This document shows positions 1 through 10,304 of a stretch of 64,000 nt of DNA, in pieces. The translations under genes were made by a program, and so were the position numbers. This DNA is from Pseudoalteromonas sp. G4 (GTDB lineage Bacteria > Pseudomonadota > Gammaproteobacteria > Enterobacterales > Alteromonadaceae). The notes below the pieces were generated by a model that had not been told where the DNA came from, made no database searches, and saw nothing but the letters and a program-made list of their open reading frames with translations. Position 1 is the stretch's first letter, and every line of letters begins with the position of its first letter. The DNA lies in the NCBI RefSeq assembly GCF_028875915.1, contig NZ_JAPEHW010000011.1, positions 1 to 64,000 on the forward strand, written 5' to 3'.

Positions 1-34
1 TTTAATTAATCTGAATTTGATTAATCCGTTAAAG

Positions 35-2324
35 CTACTTTTTAAGTTTGGCAAAGGCTTCTGCAAATGCATTACCCATTGCAGCATTATTATTTTGCTG
101 AGGTTTCGCTTTCTTTGCTGCTGCCTGAGTTGGTTTGCTTGGCTTAGCTTTTGCTGGTGCTTTTTCGCGTACTTCTTCATCTAATCGCATTGTGAAACTG
201 ATACGTTTACGCTCAACATCAACTTCCAAAACTTTTACTTTAACAATATCGCCTGCTTTTACTACTTCTCGTGGATCTGAGACAAACTTATTTGTTAGTG
301 AAGAAATGTGTACTAAACCATCTTGATGCACACCTACATCAACAAATGCACCAAAGTTAGCAACATTTGAAACAACGCCCTCTAAAATCATGCCTGGTTT
401 TAGGTCTGCAATTGTTTCAACGCCTTCTTTAAAACTTGCTGTTTTAAATTCAGGGCGAGGGTCACGTCCTGGCTTATCAAGTTCAGCAATAATATCTGTG
501 ATGGTTGGTAAACCGAATTTTTCTGTTACAAAGTCATTTGGATTTAGTGACTTTAGTAGTGTCGAGTTACCAATTAGCTCAGCGACAGGCACGTCTGTCT
601 TATCTGCAATACTTTTAACGATTTCGTAGGCTTCAGGGTGAACTGCAGAACCATCAAGTGGATCTTTACCTTCATTAATGCGTAAAAAACCCGCTGACTG
701 TTCAAATGCTTTCGGTCCTAAACGCTCAACTTTTTTCAGTTCTTTACGAGAGCTAAAGCGACCATTCTCGTCACGATAAGCCACAATATTCTGCGCTAAC
801 GTTTTATTTAAGCCTGCAACTCGGGTAAGTAACTGTGGCGATGCCATGTTTACGTCTACACCTACTGCGTTTACACAATCTTCAACAACTGCGGTTAGGC
901 TTTGGCCTAATTGGCTCTGTGACACATCGTGTTGGTATTGGCCAACACCAATGGCTTTTGGTTCAATTTTTACTAACTCAGCAAGAGGATCTTGTAATCG
1001 GCGTGCAATTGATACTGCACCACGAATTGATACATCAAGATTTGGGAATTCTTCAGCAGCTACTTCAGATGCAGAGTAAACAGATGCACCTGCTTCACTA
1101 ACCATAATTTTGCTGATCTTAAGATCTGATTCTTGCTTGATAAGTTCAGCAACAAGCTTATCGCTTTCACGTGATGCGGTGCCATTACCGATCGCAATAA
1201 GTTCAACTTTATGTTGGCGGCATAGCTGGCTTAAGGTGCGTAATGATTTATCCCAATGGTTTTGTGGTGCATGAGGGTAAATCGTCACGTTATCGAGTAG
1301 TTTACCTGTTTTATCAACAACTGCGATTTTACAACCGGTACGAAGACCAGGATCGAGACCTAATGTGGTTTTTGCGCCCGCTGGTGCAGCCATTAATAAG
1401 TCATTAAGATTCTTAGCAAAAACTGGCGCCTTGTTCTGCAACTTCTCTGATTTTGCCCAAAAATTCATTTTCTAAGTGCAGTGCTAGTTTAATCTTCCAA
1501 GTCCATTGCGCTACTTGTTTAAGCCAAGGGCTTGCTAAAACGTCTAGCTTGTAGTGATCAGCAATGATGCGAGCGCATTCAGCATTGCCATCTTCTAAGC
1601 TAGGATCTGGGTTAATCGTTAAGCTGATAACGCCTTCATTTCGTGCTCGCAACATGGCAAGTGCACGGTGAGATGGAATACGGCTAAGAGCTTCGCTATG
1701 TTCGAAGTAGTCTTGGTACTTGGCACCATCTTTTTCTTTGCCAGCAATTACTTTGCTTTCAATATGCCCGTTTCTTTGCAGCATGCCTCTGAGTTTAGCT
1801 AGCAGTTTTGCATCTTCGGCAAAGCGTTCCATTAGGATAAATTTAGCGCCATCAAGCGCTGCTTTGCTGTCTTCAATGCCTTTTTCAGGGTTAATAAAGT
1901 CACTTGCAGTTATTTCAGGGTCAAGTGTTGGATTATCTAGTAATTGATCCGCCAGTGGTGCTAAACCAGCTTCTATTGCAATTTGACCTTTCGTGCGACG
2001 CTTTGGTTTATATGGCAGGTATAAATCTTCTAACTCTGTTTTGCTGGTCGCGCTGTTAATATCGGCTTTTAGCTCAGCAGTCAGTTTGTCTTGTTCTTCA
2101 ATCGTTTTAAGAATAAATGAACGACGTTCTTCAAGCTCTCGTAAATAACCTAAACGCTGCTCTAACAAACGCAATTGGCCATCATCTAAGCCACCGGTTA
2201 CTTCTTTTCTGTAGCGTGCAATAAATGGCACAGTTGCACCATCATCGAGTAATTGTGTTGCAGCAGTCACTTGCTGCACTGAAGCATTTAGCTCATGAGC
2301 TAATTGATTAGCAATAGCGTTCAT
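35..2324 (-). pseudogene. tex: Tex family RNA-binding transcription accessory protein, frameshifted
   Basis: Tex is a cytoplasmic nucleic-acid-binding protein of about 770 residues, with an N-terminal helical region, a YqgF/RNase H-like domain, helix-hairpin-helix motifs and a C-terminal S1 domain. Here the reading frame is broken. The N-terminal part (303 codons, 2324 down to 1413) ends in ...[11 protein letters not shown] and a stop. The rest (S1 domain included) continues in another frame down to 35, and its Tex-like homology resumes at [10 protein letters not shown] near 1420. Codons downstream start one base later than the upstream frame predicts, so the net change is +1 or -2 bases (mod 3) near 1415-1430. 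Both halves are otherwise well conserved and add up to normal length. Either a recent mutation or a sequence error explains this. The S1 domain ([19 protein letters not shown]) is intact. The family call is very safe; the broken state is read directly. Confidence 0.9.
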
Positions 2325-2478
2325 TAAAAACCTTTAAATCGGTAAGTATGGGTGGTTTTTGTGTTGAGAGACCACACCAGAAAAATTGTTTTAAATATAA
2401 TGCCTATAGATCTTGTATCTAAACATAAATTTTTCAATCATAAGCGATAAATAAATTACGATACTTAGTTACTTAACT

Positions 2479-2958
2479 ATGAGAAAAGCTAATTATATTA
2501 CACGCAGCGGTTATGATGAACTAGAAAGAGAGTTGCGTTATTTGTGGAAAGAAGAACGCCCTAGAGTGACGCAGGCAGTATCTGAAGCGGCAGCGCTAGG
2601 TGATCGCTCAGAAAATGCGGAATATATTTATGGTAAAAAGCGTTTGCGAGAGATTGACCGCCGTGTGCGTTTTTTAACAAAGCGTTTAGAGCAATTAAAT
2701 ATTGTTTATCCTAAACCCGAGCAAGCTGGCAAAGTCTTTTTTGGCGCGCATGTAGAGGTGGAAAATGAAGAAGGTGAGGTGTTTAACTATCAAATTGTCG
2801 GCCCAGATGAATTTGATGTTAGACAGGGCAAAATTAGCATTGACTCGCCATTTGCCCGTGCCATGCTAGGTAAACAGCTAGATGATGAGTTTGAGTTTAA
2901 AAATGCAGAAGGTGTAACGCTCTTCTTTATTAATGCAATTCGCTACGATGTTGCTTAG
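2479..2958 (+). CDS. greB: Transcription elongation factor GreB
   Basis: GreB rescues backtracked RNA polymerase by stimulating transcript cleavage through the secondary channel. The 159-residue product has the usual GreB length. The N-terminal coiled coil carries the acidic tip region (ALGDRSENAEY, about residues 37-47) and is followed by the FKBP-like C-terminal domain. The tyrosine-rich, basic coiled coil (EYIYGKKRLREIDRRVRFL) is typical of GreB rather than GreA. It is divergent from tex, as in many gammaproteobacteria, and lies upstream of ompR-envZ. No strong Shine-Dalgarno sequence is visible before the ATG. Confidence 0.95.
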   Translation: MRKANYITRSGYDELERELRYLWKEERPRVTQAVSEAAALGDRSENAEYIYGKKRLREIDRRVRFLTKRLEQLNIVYPKPEQAGKVFFGAHVEVENEEGEVFNYQIVGPDEFDVRQGKISIDSPFARAMLGKQLDDEFEFKNAEGVTLFFINAIRYDVA

Positions 2959-3000
2959 CAAGAGTTTGTAATACCTAGTAACACTCTTCTTTTGCCTAAT

Positions 3001-3030
3001 TTGACAAAAATTATTTATAGTAGGCATATT
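3001..3030 (+). promoter_or_regulatory. Probable sigma-70 promoter for ompR-envZ
   Basis: A perfect -35 hexamer TTGACA (3001-3006) is followed after 18 bases by a near-consensus -10 CATATT (3025-3030). The predicted start lies about 25 bases before the ompR ATG. This is read by eye only. Confidence 0.5.
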
Positions 3031-3060
3031 GCCAAAGAAAAATAACAGAAGAATGAAATC

Positions 3061-3780
3061 ATGGGACAAGAAACAACAAAAATACTGGTAGTCGATGATG
3101 ATATGCGTTTACGCAGCCTGCTAGAGCGCTACTTAGTTGAGCAGGGCTTTATTGTTCGCTCTGCAGCAAACTCGGAGCAAATGGACCGCTTATTAGAACG
3201 AGAAAACTTTCATTTAATGGTATTAGACTTAATGTTGCCTGGTGAAGATGGTCTTTCAATTTGTCGCCGTCTACGTCAAAAAGAAAATGACATTCCAATC
3301 GTCATGTTAACGGCAAAAGGTGATGAAGTTGACCGTATTATCGGTTTAGAGCTTGGTGCGGATGACTATATTCCTAAACCGTTTAACCCACGCGAGCTAC
3401 TTGCGCGTATTAAAGCGATTCTTCGCCGCAGAGCAAGTGATGTACCTGGTGCGCCTTCTGCTGAAGAAAATGAAATTCGTTTTGGCCAGTTTTCGCTTAA
3501 CTTGGCAACGCGTGAAATGAGCAAAGGTGATGAAACTATCTCGCTAACAAGTGGTGAATTTGCCGTATTAAAGGCTTTAGTATCGCACCCGCGTGAACCA
3601 CTTAGCCGTGATAAATTAATGAATTTAGCACGTGGACGTGACTACAGTGCACTAGAGCGCAGTATTGATGTACAAGTTTCTCGCTTACGTCGCATGATTG
3701 AAGAAGATGCTGCAAACCCTCGCTATATTCAAACAGTGTGGGGCTTAGGTTATGTATTTGTGCCAGATGGCAAAGAATAG
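3061..3780 (+). CDS. ompR: OmpR family response regulator
   Basis: Response regulator of 239 residues with a receiver domain (about 5-120) and a C-terminal winged-helix DNA-binding domain (about 135-235). The acidic pocket VVDDD (residues 10-14), phospho-acceptor Asp56 in LMVLDLMLPGEDG and the conserved KPF lysine are present. The sequence closely matches the OmpR of the osmotic EnvZ/OmpR system. The envZ gene follows 19 bases after the stop, so the two form an operon. The start is the ATG preceded by AGAAGAA. Confidence 0.95.
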   Translation: MGQETTKILVVDDDMRLRSLLERYLVEQGFIVRSAANSEQMDRLLERENFHLMVLDLMLPGEDGLSICRRLRQKENDIPIVMLTAKGDEVDRIIGLELGADDYIPKPFNPRELLARIKAILRRRASDVPGAPSAEENEIRFGQFSLNLATREMSKGDETISLTSGEFAVLKALVSHPREPLSRDKLMNLARGRDYSALERSIDVQVSRLRRMIEEDAANPRYIQTVWGLGYVFVPDGKE

Positions 3781-3799
3781 GGTATATAAAGCCTAAATT

Positions 3800-5107
3800 A
3801 TGCGTATTTTTCCTCGCAGTGCATTTGGCCAGACCGTCTTTTTGGTAGGTGCACTGCTGTTAATAAATCAAATCGTTTCTTATATCTCGGTTACTCTTTA
3901 CGTAGTAAAACCTTCCATCGAACAAGTTAACTTAATGTTAGCTAAGCAGGTGCGCACTGTCTTTATTGGTCATAATGATGGTGTGGAGATGCCAAATGAT
4001 GTTGCTGAAAAATTTTATTTAGCAACTGGCGTTGAGGTGATGAGTGAACGTGAAGCTTTGCGAAATGGTTTAGAACAAGCCAGCGAATACCCTTATTTAT
4101 CACGTGTGATGTCAGAATACTTACAAGGTGAAGCGCGGGTACGCATCAGCCAATCGGATATACTTGTTTATTGGATTGAGCCACCGCAAGCACCTGGCTA
4201 TTGGGTGAAAGTACCACTTGTTGGCTATCAAGAAGCAAATGTTAAAGTGCTGACATTTTATTTAGCCTTTATTGGTGTATTAAGTGTGCTTGGTGGTTGG
4301 TTATTTGCAAGTCACCTAAACCGCCCATTAAAAGCAATGCAAAAAGCGGCAAGCAAAGTTGAAGTAGGTGATTATTCAAGCCAACTTCCTGAGCAAGGCT
4401 CGATTGAAATGATTGAAGTAACACGCGCATTTAATCAAATGTCGCGAGGTCTGGCTGCGGTAGAAGAAGATCGTCGTTTGTTAATGGCGGGTGTTTCCCA
4501 TGATTTACGCACGCCGCTAACACGCATTCGCCTTGCCACCGAAATGATGTCAGAACATGAAGATTATTTGCGTGAAGGTATCATCACCGATATTGAGGAT
4601 ATGAATGCAATTATTGACCAGTTTATTGAGTACCTTCGTAATCACAAGTTAAGCGATTTAGCGCCCGATGATATCAACGCATTGGTATCTGAGGTGGTTG
4701 CTTCAGAGCAGAAACAAGGTCGAGAAATTAGTTTCAGCGCTAACGAAGCACTGCCGAATATTCCGATTAGTCATGTAGCGATGAAGCGTGTAATCACCAA
4801 TATGATTGAAAATGCACTGCGCTACAGTGAAGAAGATGTCACGGTTATAACCCAGTTTTCAACTAATAAAGAATATGTTGAAATTTTGGTGCAAGACAAA
4901 GGCCCAGGCATTCCTGAACACGAGCTAGAACGAGTGTTTCAGCCGTTTACTCAGGGCGATCAGGCACGAGGAAGTGAAGGAAGTGGCTTAGGCCTTGCTA
5001 TTATCAAGCGTATTGTTGATATGCACCAAGGCAAAGTAACACTGCGTAATCGCTCTGAAGGTGGCTTAGAAGCAAAGGTTAGCTTGCGAATTCATCTAAG
5101 CAATTAA
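3800..5107 (+). CDS. envZ: EnvZ sensor histidine kinase
   Basis: Inner-membrane histidine kinase of 435 residues that should phosphorylate the upstream OmpR. A first membrane segment (about 12-37) and a second (about 150-170) flank a periplasmic loop. A HAMP linker follows (about 171-222). The H-box is [10 protein letters not shown] with His234. N ([13 protein letters not shown]), G1 (DKGPGIPE) and G2 (GSGLGLAI) boxes are complete, so kinase and phosphatase activity are both expected. It is the second gene of the ompR operon. Confidence 0.95.
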   Translation: MRIFPRSAFGQTVFLVGALLLINQIVSYISVTLYVVKPSIEQVNLMLAKQVRTVFIGHNDGVEMPNDVAEKFYLATGVEVMSEREALRNGLEQASEYPYLSRVMSEYLQGEARVRISQSDILVYWIEPPQAPGYWVKVPLVGYQEANVKVLTFYLAFIGVLSVLGGWLFASHLNRPLKAMQKAASKVEVGDYSSQLPEQGSIEMIEVTRAFNQMSRGLAAVEEDRRLLMAGVSHDLRTPLTRIRLATEMMSEHEDYLREGIITDIEDMNAIIDQFIEYLRNHKLSDLAPDDINALVSEVVASEQKQGREISFSANEALPNIPISHVAMKRVITNMIENALRYSEEDVTVITQFSTNKEYVEILVQDKGPGIPEHELERVFQPFTQGDQARGSEGSGLGLAIIKRIVDMHQGKVTLRNRSEGGLEAKVSLRIHLSN

Positions 5108-5110
5108 TAT

Positions 5111-5134
5111 TATGGTGCCTATTTAGGCGCCATA
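5111..5134. terminator. Hairpin between envZ and the convergent oxygenase gene
   Basis: A nine-base stem (ATGGTGCCT and AGGCGCCAT, one G-T pair) with an ATTT loop lies just after the envZ stop and overlaps the stop codon of the convergent gene. The T tract is weak, so the terminator role is inferred from position. Confidence 0.5.
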
Positions 5135-5818
5135 AATTTGTTCTGCTGTATTAAACAGCACCCAGGATGTGACAATGTACTTGTCATTAGACACCGGAAT
5201 ACAACCCCTGTGGGTGTGCGTGAAATAAGCCGGTGCTATAACCATAGAGCCTTGCTTTGGTTTTATCTTTTTATTCTGATAATAAAACTCTGTTTCGCCG
5301 CCTTCTTCCACATCATTTAAGTAAAACATAAACAACAAAATACGGTGCAAGCTATCGTTATGCCCTTTTTGTGGGTAAACCTCACTATGCCAGTACGGGT
5401 AACCACCTTCTCCAGCAGTATATTTTTGCGCTTGAATTTGGCCTAAGCGAAAGATTTGCTGAACTAAAACTGGCAATTGAGGTTTGCCAACTTCTTCAAA
5501 ATTTTCAACAGTTAGATCAACAGGTTGTTTTGTTGTTGGGTGATACACCTTTAAACCAAATGCGCCAATCAGTGCAAAGAAATGTTCTTCAAAGTATTCA
5601 AATATTTTTTCAGTAGTATGTTGCAGAATATGCTGAAGTTCTTTTTGATATTCAATATGTTGGTTGAGGTATAAATCTTGACTGTTTTTCTTACTAAGAT
5701 CGACCCCACCACTGGTTTTACCCTGTGCTAAAAATGGGCTGTTATCAAATTTAGTGATAAAACTATCACAAAACTCTTTGCTTAATACGTTGTCATAAAC
5801 CCGAATAAAATCCTGCAT
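5123..5818 (-). CDS. 2OG-Fe(II) oxygenase (prolyl 4-hydroxylase-like)
   Basis: The 231-residue soluble protein resembles 2-oxoglutarate/Fe(II) dioxygenases of the prolyl-4-hydroxylase type. The first metal ligand motif appears as HSE (YWHSEVYP, about residue 168), that is H-x-E instead of the usual H-x-D. The distal histidine lies in PAYFTHTHRG, followed by a basic residue suited to 2-oxoglutarate. The core GGETEFYYQNKKIKPKQGSM is the typical double-stranded beta-helix stretch. The substrate is unknown. It is a single gene, convergent with envZ. Confidence 0.75.
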   Translation of the reverse strand: MQDFIRVYDNVLSKEFCDSFITKFDNSPFLAQGKTSGGVDLSKKNSQDLYLNQHIEYQKELQHILQHTTEKIFEYFEEHFFALIGAFGLKVYHPTTKQPVDLTVENFEEVGKPQLPVLVQQIFRLGQIQAQKYTAGEGGYPYWHSEVYPQKGHNDSLHRILLFMFYLNDVEEGGETEFYYQNKKIKPKQGSMVIAPAYFTHTHRGCIPVSNDKYIVTSWVLFNTAEQIYGA

Positions 5819-5894
5819 TATTGACCTTATTATTTTAATTATGATTAAACATAACTATAGTGAGCACATAATTAGTATATAAAGCTCAATTGAT

Positions 5895-6290
5895 ATGTTT
5901 AGTGAAACACTTATGCCGCGTTTTAGCGAAACAGATGCGTTAGGACACATTAATAATACTGCGCTACCGGTTTGGTTTGAAGCCGCTCGTACCCCTTTTT
6001 TCCGTTTTTTTACTCCTGACTTAGATTGCAACAACTGGAAGCTTATCGTCGCAAAAATTGAGGTGGAATTTAAAGGTGAGCTATTTTATGGCCAAGAAAT
6101 CACTATAAACTCGAGTATAAGCCGCATTGGCTCCTCTTCGTTTGTGATTTGCCAAGAAGTGTATCAACATAATGAGTTGTGCGCGGTTGGAAATGCCACT
6201 ATGGTGCGATACGACTTTGCAAATAAAGCATCTACACCGTTAAGTGAGCAAGAAAGAGCGTCATTAACTGCTCACCTAAAAGCAGAGTAA
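5895..6290 (+). CDS. Acyl-CoA thioesterase, hotdog fold (YbgC/FadM-like)
   Basis: The 131-residue product matches the 4HBT hotdog thioesterase family. The N-terminal PRFSETDALGHINNTALPVWFE stretch holds the catalytic Asp in the SETDALGHINN motif, which is diagnostic of the 4-hydroxybenzoyl-CoA/YbgC branch. It should hydrolyse an acyl- or aryl-CoA in the cytoplasm; the chain length cannot be told from sequence. It is transcribed alone and ends at a strong palindrome shared with the convergent downstream gene. Confidence 0.8.
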   Translation: MFSETLMPRFSETDALGHINNTALPVWFEAARTPFFRFFTPDLDCNNWKLIVAKIEVEFKGELFYGQEITINSSISRIGSSSFVICQEVYQHNELCAVGNATMVRYDFANKASTPLSEQERASLTAHLKAE

Positions 6291-6304
6291 GCTGCTTTTA
6301 GGTG
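6273..6304. terminator. Bidirectional hairpin, 13-bp perfect stem
   Basis: CACCTAAAAGCAG (6273-6285) and CTGCTTTTAGGTG (6292-6304) form a perfect 13-bp stem with a six-base loop. The thioesterase stop codon lies in the loop. Its position between convergent genes suggests a shared terminator; A/T tracts lie inside the stem. Confidence 0.65.
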
Positions 6305-6319
6305 GATAAGAAGTCTTAG

Positions 6320-7312
6320 TTACCTGTTTTTGAAAAGCTCATTGCTGGGAGAGTCACAAACAGCTACCACAAAGTCATAACCATACTGGGTGTTTTTATT
6401 TTCGCTAATCAACAGCACTTCGTAGTCGTTTAACTCTACTACTTTTGTACTTGCGGATTTAGCACAACGAGAATAGCTATCAGCTTCTAGTCGATAAGCG
6501 AACATTGCAATTAAATAACGCATTACCGATTCGTACCCTCTATCAATTGGAATTAATAGTTCGTCTGACTCACCCGCGGCGTTATTAAATTTAATGTTAA
6601 ATGTTTCCGGTGGTTTTGGCTCTTGTGTTTCAACAACAGCAGCATCAAGGGCTTGTTGCTTCTCTAAATCAGCTTGTATTTGTTCTGATTCTGTGACATT
6701 GGGGTCAATTCCATTGAGTATTTCTTCGATGCTCTTTTGCTCTCCTTGCCAAAGCGACAGTAACTGGAAGACTACAGTAAAACACACCATAAAACGCATG
6801 GAGTTTGAGAAAAACGGATGATTACTTTTAGAAAAGAAACGCACCATTTTGATACCGAATGGCTTTGCCAACAAAATTGCGAAAAGATAAAACGGTACAA
6901 ATAGCTGGTAAATCATTAATGCTACAACGCTAATGCCTAAAATCCAGCTAGGTAACACCAGTAAAATGGCAAAGTTATGTGTGTAGTTAAAGTGTGCTGC
7001 AGGTACGCCTGTTACTTCATTCACCATAGACGCACTTGATACCAGCGCAAAGTTAGTAATGGTGGCATAAAAAAGTAGAATGACAGCTTTTCCGGCAAGG
7101 CTATCCCACGCCCTAGAAAACTTAGGCCAAAACTCCATCAGCAGACCAATCACAGTAAGCATTGCTGCTAAACCATAATCACCTTGAAAAATAATCAGCA
7201 AGGCGAATGATAGGGTATAGAGTTTTTCTGGTAGAGATAAAGACTGCCAAAAGTTTACTAGCTTAAGTTGGACTAGTTTTAACTTTGGCAGCTTTTGACT
7301 AATTAATTCCAT
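6320..7312 (-). CDS. Multi-pass membrane protein of unknown function
   Basis: I do not recognise this 330-residue protein. It has about five hydrophobic segments (roughly residues 31-62, 75-95, 112-132, 135-155 and 170-190). A hydrophilic region rich in E, Q and P follows (about 195-235), then a C-terminal soluble domain (about 236-330) with two cysteines (SRCAKSAS, VAVCDSP). The C-terminal domain is probably on one face of the inner membrane. It lies between a thioesterase and uvrA, on the uvrA strand with a 30-base gap, so it may be read from uvrA transcripts. Confidence 0.7.
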   Translation of the reverse strand: MELISQKLPKLKLVQLKLVNFWQSLSLPEKLYTLSFALLIIFQGDYGLAAMLTVIGLLMEFWPKFSRAWDSLAGKAVILLFYATITNFALVSSASMVNEVTGVPAAHFNYTHNFAILLVLPSWILGISVVALMIYQLFVPFYLFAILLAKPFGIKMVRFFSKSNHPFFSNSMRFMVCFTVVFQLLSLWQGEQKSIEEILNGIDPNVTESEQIQADLEKQQALDAAVVETQEPKPPETFNIKFNNAAGESDELLIPIDRGYESVMRYLIAMFAYRLEADSYSRCAKSASTKVVELNDYEVLLISENKNTQYGYDFVVAVCDSPSNELFKNR

Positions 7313-7342
7313 TTAGGTGCTTTTTATTATTAATTGAAATAC

Positions 7343-10162
7343 TTATAGCATTTCTTTTAAATAGCGACCAGTATGAGATTGTGGATGTTGAGCTACTTCT
7401 TCAGGCGTACCTGCAACCAATATTTCACCACCACCAGAACCACCTTCAGGGCCTAAATCAACAATCCAGTCTGCAGTTTTGATTACATCAAGGTTGTGCT
7501 CAATCACCACAATGGTATTTCCGTGATCACGCAGACGATGCAACACCACAAGCAGTTGTTGTATATCGGCAAAGTGCAAACCTGTGGTTGGCTCATCGAG
7601 AATATATAAGGTTTTACCGGTATCACGTTTTGATAGTTCGCGGGCTAATTTAACGCGCTGAGCTTCACCACCTGACAAGGTAGTTGCTGATTGCCCTAAG
7701 CGAATATAACTTAAACCAACATCCATCAGTGTTTGTAACTTGCGAGCAATGGCTGGAATTTTGTCAAAAAATTCGCGTGCATCTTCCACCGTCATATCAA
7801 GCACTTGGTGAATGTTTTTGCCTTTGTATAAGACTTCCAATGTTTCACGGTTATAGCGTTTACCAGTACACACATCACACGGCACGTAAACATCGGGTAA
7901 AAAGTGCATTTCAACTTTAATAACACCATCGCCCTGACACGCTTCGCAGCGCCCACCTTTTACATTAAAGCTGAAACGCCCCGGTTTATAACCACGAGAG
8001 CGCGCTTCTTGCGTGCCTGAAAACAGCTCACGAATAGCAGTAAAAATACCTGTGTAAGTAGCTGGGTTTGAGCGTGGTGTACGTCCAATAGGGCTTTGAT
8101 CAATATCGATAACTTTATCAAACAAATCCATACCAGTGATTGATTTGTAAGGCGCTGCTTCGGCAGTCGTTGCACCATTAAGCTCTGTGTGCGCTACCTT
8201 AAACAGAGTATCGTTAATTAAGGTTGATTTGCCTGAACCTGAAACACCTGTAACACACGTCATTAAGCCAAATGGAATTGAAAGGTCGACACTTTTTAGG
8301 TTATTACCGGTAGCGCCTTTCAGTTCTAACCATTTATCTTGTGGCTGATGACGCGCTGCGGGTACTTCAATTGCTTTTGTGCCAGAAAGGTATTGGCCAG
8401 TCACTGATTCTGCACAGTTAATGATATCGTCACGAGTACCTTCAGCAATAACTTGTCCACCGTGAACGCCTGCACCAGGGCCAATATCAATAATATGATC
8501 TGCGGCGCGAATGGCATCTTCGTCATGCTCAACCACAATTACGGTGTTACCTAAATCACGTAAGTGCGTTAATGTGGCGAGTAATCTGTCGTTATCGCGC
8601 TGATGCAAACCGATAGAAGGCTCATCTAACACATACATCACGCCAACAAGGCCTGCACCAATTTGGCTTGCTAAGCGAATACGCTGGGCTTCACCACCTG
8701 AAAGGGTTTCGGCACTGCGCTCTAAAGATAAATAATTAAGCCCTACATTCACTAAGAAGGATAAACGATCGCTGATTTCTTTTAAGATTTTTTCGGCGAT
8801 TTTGGCTTTTTGTCCGCTAAAACTTATTTCACTAAAGAATTGCTGTGCTTCACCAATGCTCATTTTTGTAACTTGCGGTAGGTTGGTGGTGCCAACAAAT
8901 ACATTCCGTGCTTCTTCGCGTAAGCGTGAGCCACTACAGCTAGGGCAGTCTTGATTGGTTTGATATTTAGCTAGCTCTTCACGTACTGAGTTTGATTCGG
9001 TTTCTTTGTAACGGCGCGCCATATTATTAAGCACACCTTCAAATACATGATTGCGTACAACAACATCGCCGCGGTCATTACGGTATTGGAATTCAATTTG
9101 AGTTCGACCAGAACCATTCAATACCACTTTTTGTGCATCAGCAGGCAATTTTTCAAAAGGGGTTTCTACGTCAAAACCATAATGATTTGCCACTGCTTGC
9201 AACATTTGGAAATAGTAAAAACTACGCTTGTCCCAGCCGCGAATTGCACCGCCAGCAAGGCTAAGCTCGGGGTTTTGTACTACACGATTTGGATCAAAAT
9301 ACTGTCGAATACCTAAACCATCACAGCTTTGACAGGCACCTGCCGGGTTGTTAAATGAGAATAAACGCGGCTCTAACTCGGTCATCGCATAACCACAGCT
9401 AGGACAGGCAAAGTTTGCAGAAAAAACAATTTCGTCTTTTTCTGGCTCATCCATGTAGGCAATTTGTGCAACACCGTTGGATAGTTCAAGCGCTTGCTCA
9501 AATGATTCGGCTAAACGAAGTTGCAAGCCATCTTTTACTTTGATGCGATCAACAACTACTTCAATAGTATGCTTTTTATGTAATTCTAGTGTAGGAGGAT
9601 CAGAAAGGTCACAAACTTCGCCGTCAATACGTGCACGAATAAACCCTTGTGCTGCAAGGCTTTCTAGCAGCTTGATATGCTCACCTTTACGCTCTTTTAC
9701 TACCGGCGCTAGCAACATTACTTTAGTGCCTTCAGGCAGCGCTAAAACTTGGTCAACCATTTGGCTAATAGTTTGAGCTGCAAGCGGTAAGTCGTGGGTA
9801 GGACAACGAGGCTCGCCAACACGTGCAAACAATAGTCTTAAGTAATCGTAAATTTCAGTAATGGTACCTACGGTAGAGCGCGGGTTATGCGAGGTTGATT
9901 TTTGTTCAATTGAAATTGCAGGGGATAAACCTTCAATATGGTCAACATCAGGCTTTTCCATTAAGGATAAAAATTGGCGAGCATACGCAGAAAGTGACTC
10001 AACATAACGTCGCTGGCCTTCAGCATACAGAGTATCAAATGCTAAAGATGATTTACCTGAACCAGATAAACCTGTGATTACAATCAGTTTATCGCGAGGA
10101 ATAGTTAAGTTGATGTTTTTTAAGTTGTGCGTGCGGGCACCGCGAACCTCGATATGTTCCAT
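7343..10162 (-). CDS. uvrA: Excinuclease ABC subunit UvrA
   Basis: Full-length UvrA (939 residues), the damage-recognition ATPase of nucleotide excision repair. It is built from two ABC modules. Walker A motifs are GLSGSGKSS near the N-terminus and GVSGSGKST near residue 645. Two ABC signatures (LSGGEAQR) and zinc-binding Cys motifs ([37 protein letters not shown]) are present. The start ATG matches the family start [18 protein letters not shown] LexA-like box lies about 54 bases upstream, in line with SOS control. Confidence 0.97.
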   Translation of the reverse strand: MEHIEVRGARTHNLKNINLTIPRDKLIVITGLSGSGKSSLAFDTLYAEGQRRYVESLSAYARQFLSLMEKPDVDHIEGLSPAISIEQKSTSHNPRSTVGTITEIYDYLRLLFARVGEPRCPTHDLPLAAQTISQMVDQVLALPEGTKVMLLAPVVKERKGEHIKLLESLAAQGFIRARIDGEVCDLSDPPTLELHKKHTIEVVVDRIKVKDGLQLRLAESFEQALELSNGVAQIAYMDEPEKDEIVFSANFACPSCGYAMTELEPRLFSFNNPAGACQSCDGLGIRQYFDPNRVVQNPELSLAGGAIRGWDKRSFYYFQMLQAVANHYGFDVETPFEKLPADAQKVVLNGSGRTQIEFQYRNDRGDVVVRNHVFEGVLNNMARRYKETESNSVREELAKYQTNQDCPSCSGSRLREEARNVFVGTTNLPQVTKMSIGEAQQFFSEISFSGQKAKIAEKILKEISDRLSFLVNVGLNYLSLERSAETLSGGEAQRIRLASQIGAGLVGVMYVLDEPSIGLHQRDNDRLLATLTHLRDLGNTVIVVEHDEDAIRAADHIIDIGPGAGVHGGQVIAEGTRDDIINCAESVTGQYLSGTKAIEVPAARHQPQDKWLELKGATGNNLKSVDLSIPFGLMTCVTGVSGSGKSTLINDTLFKVAHTELNGATTAEAAPYKSITGMDLFDKVIDIDQSPIGRTPRSNPATYTGIFTAIRELFSGTQEARSRGYKPGRFSFNVKGGRCEACQGDGVIKVEMHFLPDVYVPCDVCTGKRYNRETLEVLYKGKNIHQVLDMTVEDAREFFDKIPAIARKLQTLMDVGLSYIRLGQSATTLSGGEAQRVKLARELSKRDTGKTLYILDEPTTGLHFADIQQLLVVLHRLRDHGNTIVVIEHNLDVIKTADWIVDLGPEGGSGGGEILVAGTPEEVAQHPQSHTGRYLKEML

Positions 10163-10215
10163 TGTTATCCTATAGTAATAGCGAGCAGCAATATAGCGCT
10201 TAGTATTGCATTATA

Positions 10216-10231
10216 TTGTATAAATATACAG
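10216..10231 (-). promoter_or_regulatory. LexA-like SOS box upstream of uvrA
   Basis: TTGTATAAATATACAG fits the gammaproteobacterial LexA consensus CTGT-N8-ACAG except for one base (T for the first C). It lies about 54 bp upstream of the uvrA ATG, and uvrA is a classic SOS gene. It also sits 75-90 bp upstream of the divergent gene at 10305. Confidence 0.65.
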
Positions 10232-10304
10232 CCTTTTGTGGCCTGTATTTCTAGTGAGAAGTTACTAAACTTATTTAAGTTTAGGTTCTTACTTTGGATC
10301 ACCT

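Noticed and set aside
2364-2401. TTGAGA and TATAAT as a greB promoter
   Set aside because: The spacing is about 26 bases, too far for a sigma-70 pair, so I do not list it.
5123-5818. Possibility that the oxygenase is inactive because H-x-E replaces H-x-D
   Set aside because: Glutamate can stand in as a metal ligand in some members of this superfamily, so the change alone does not show loss of function.
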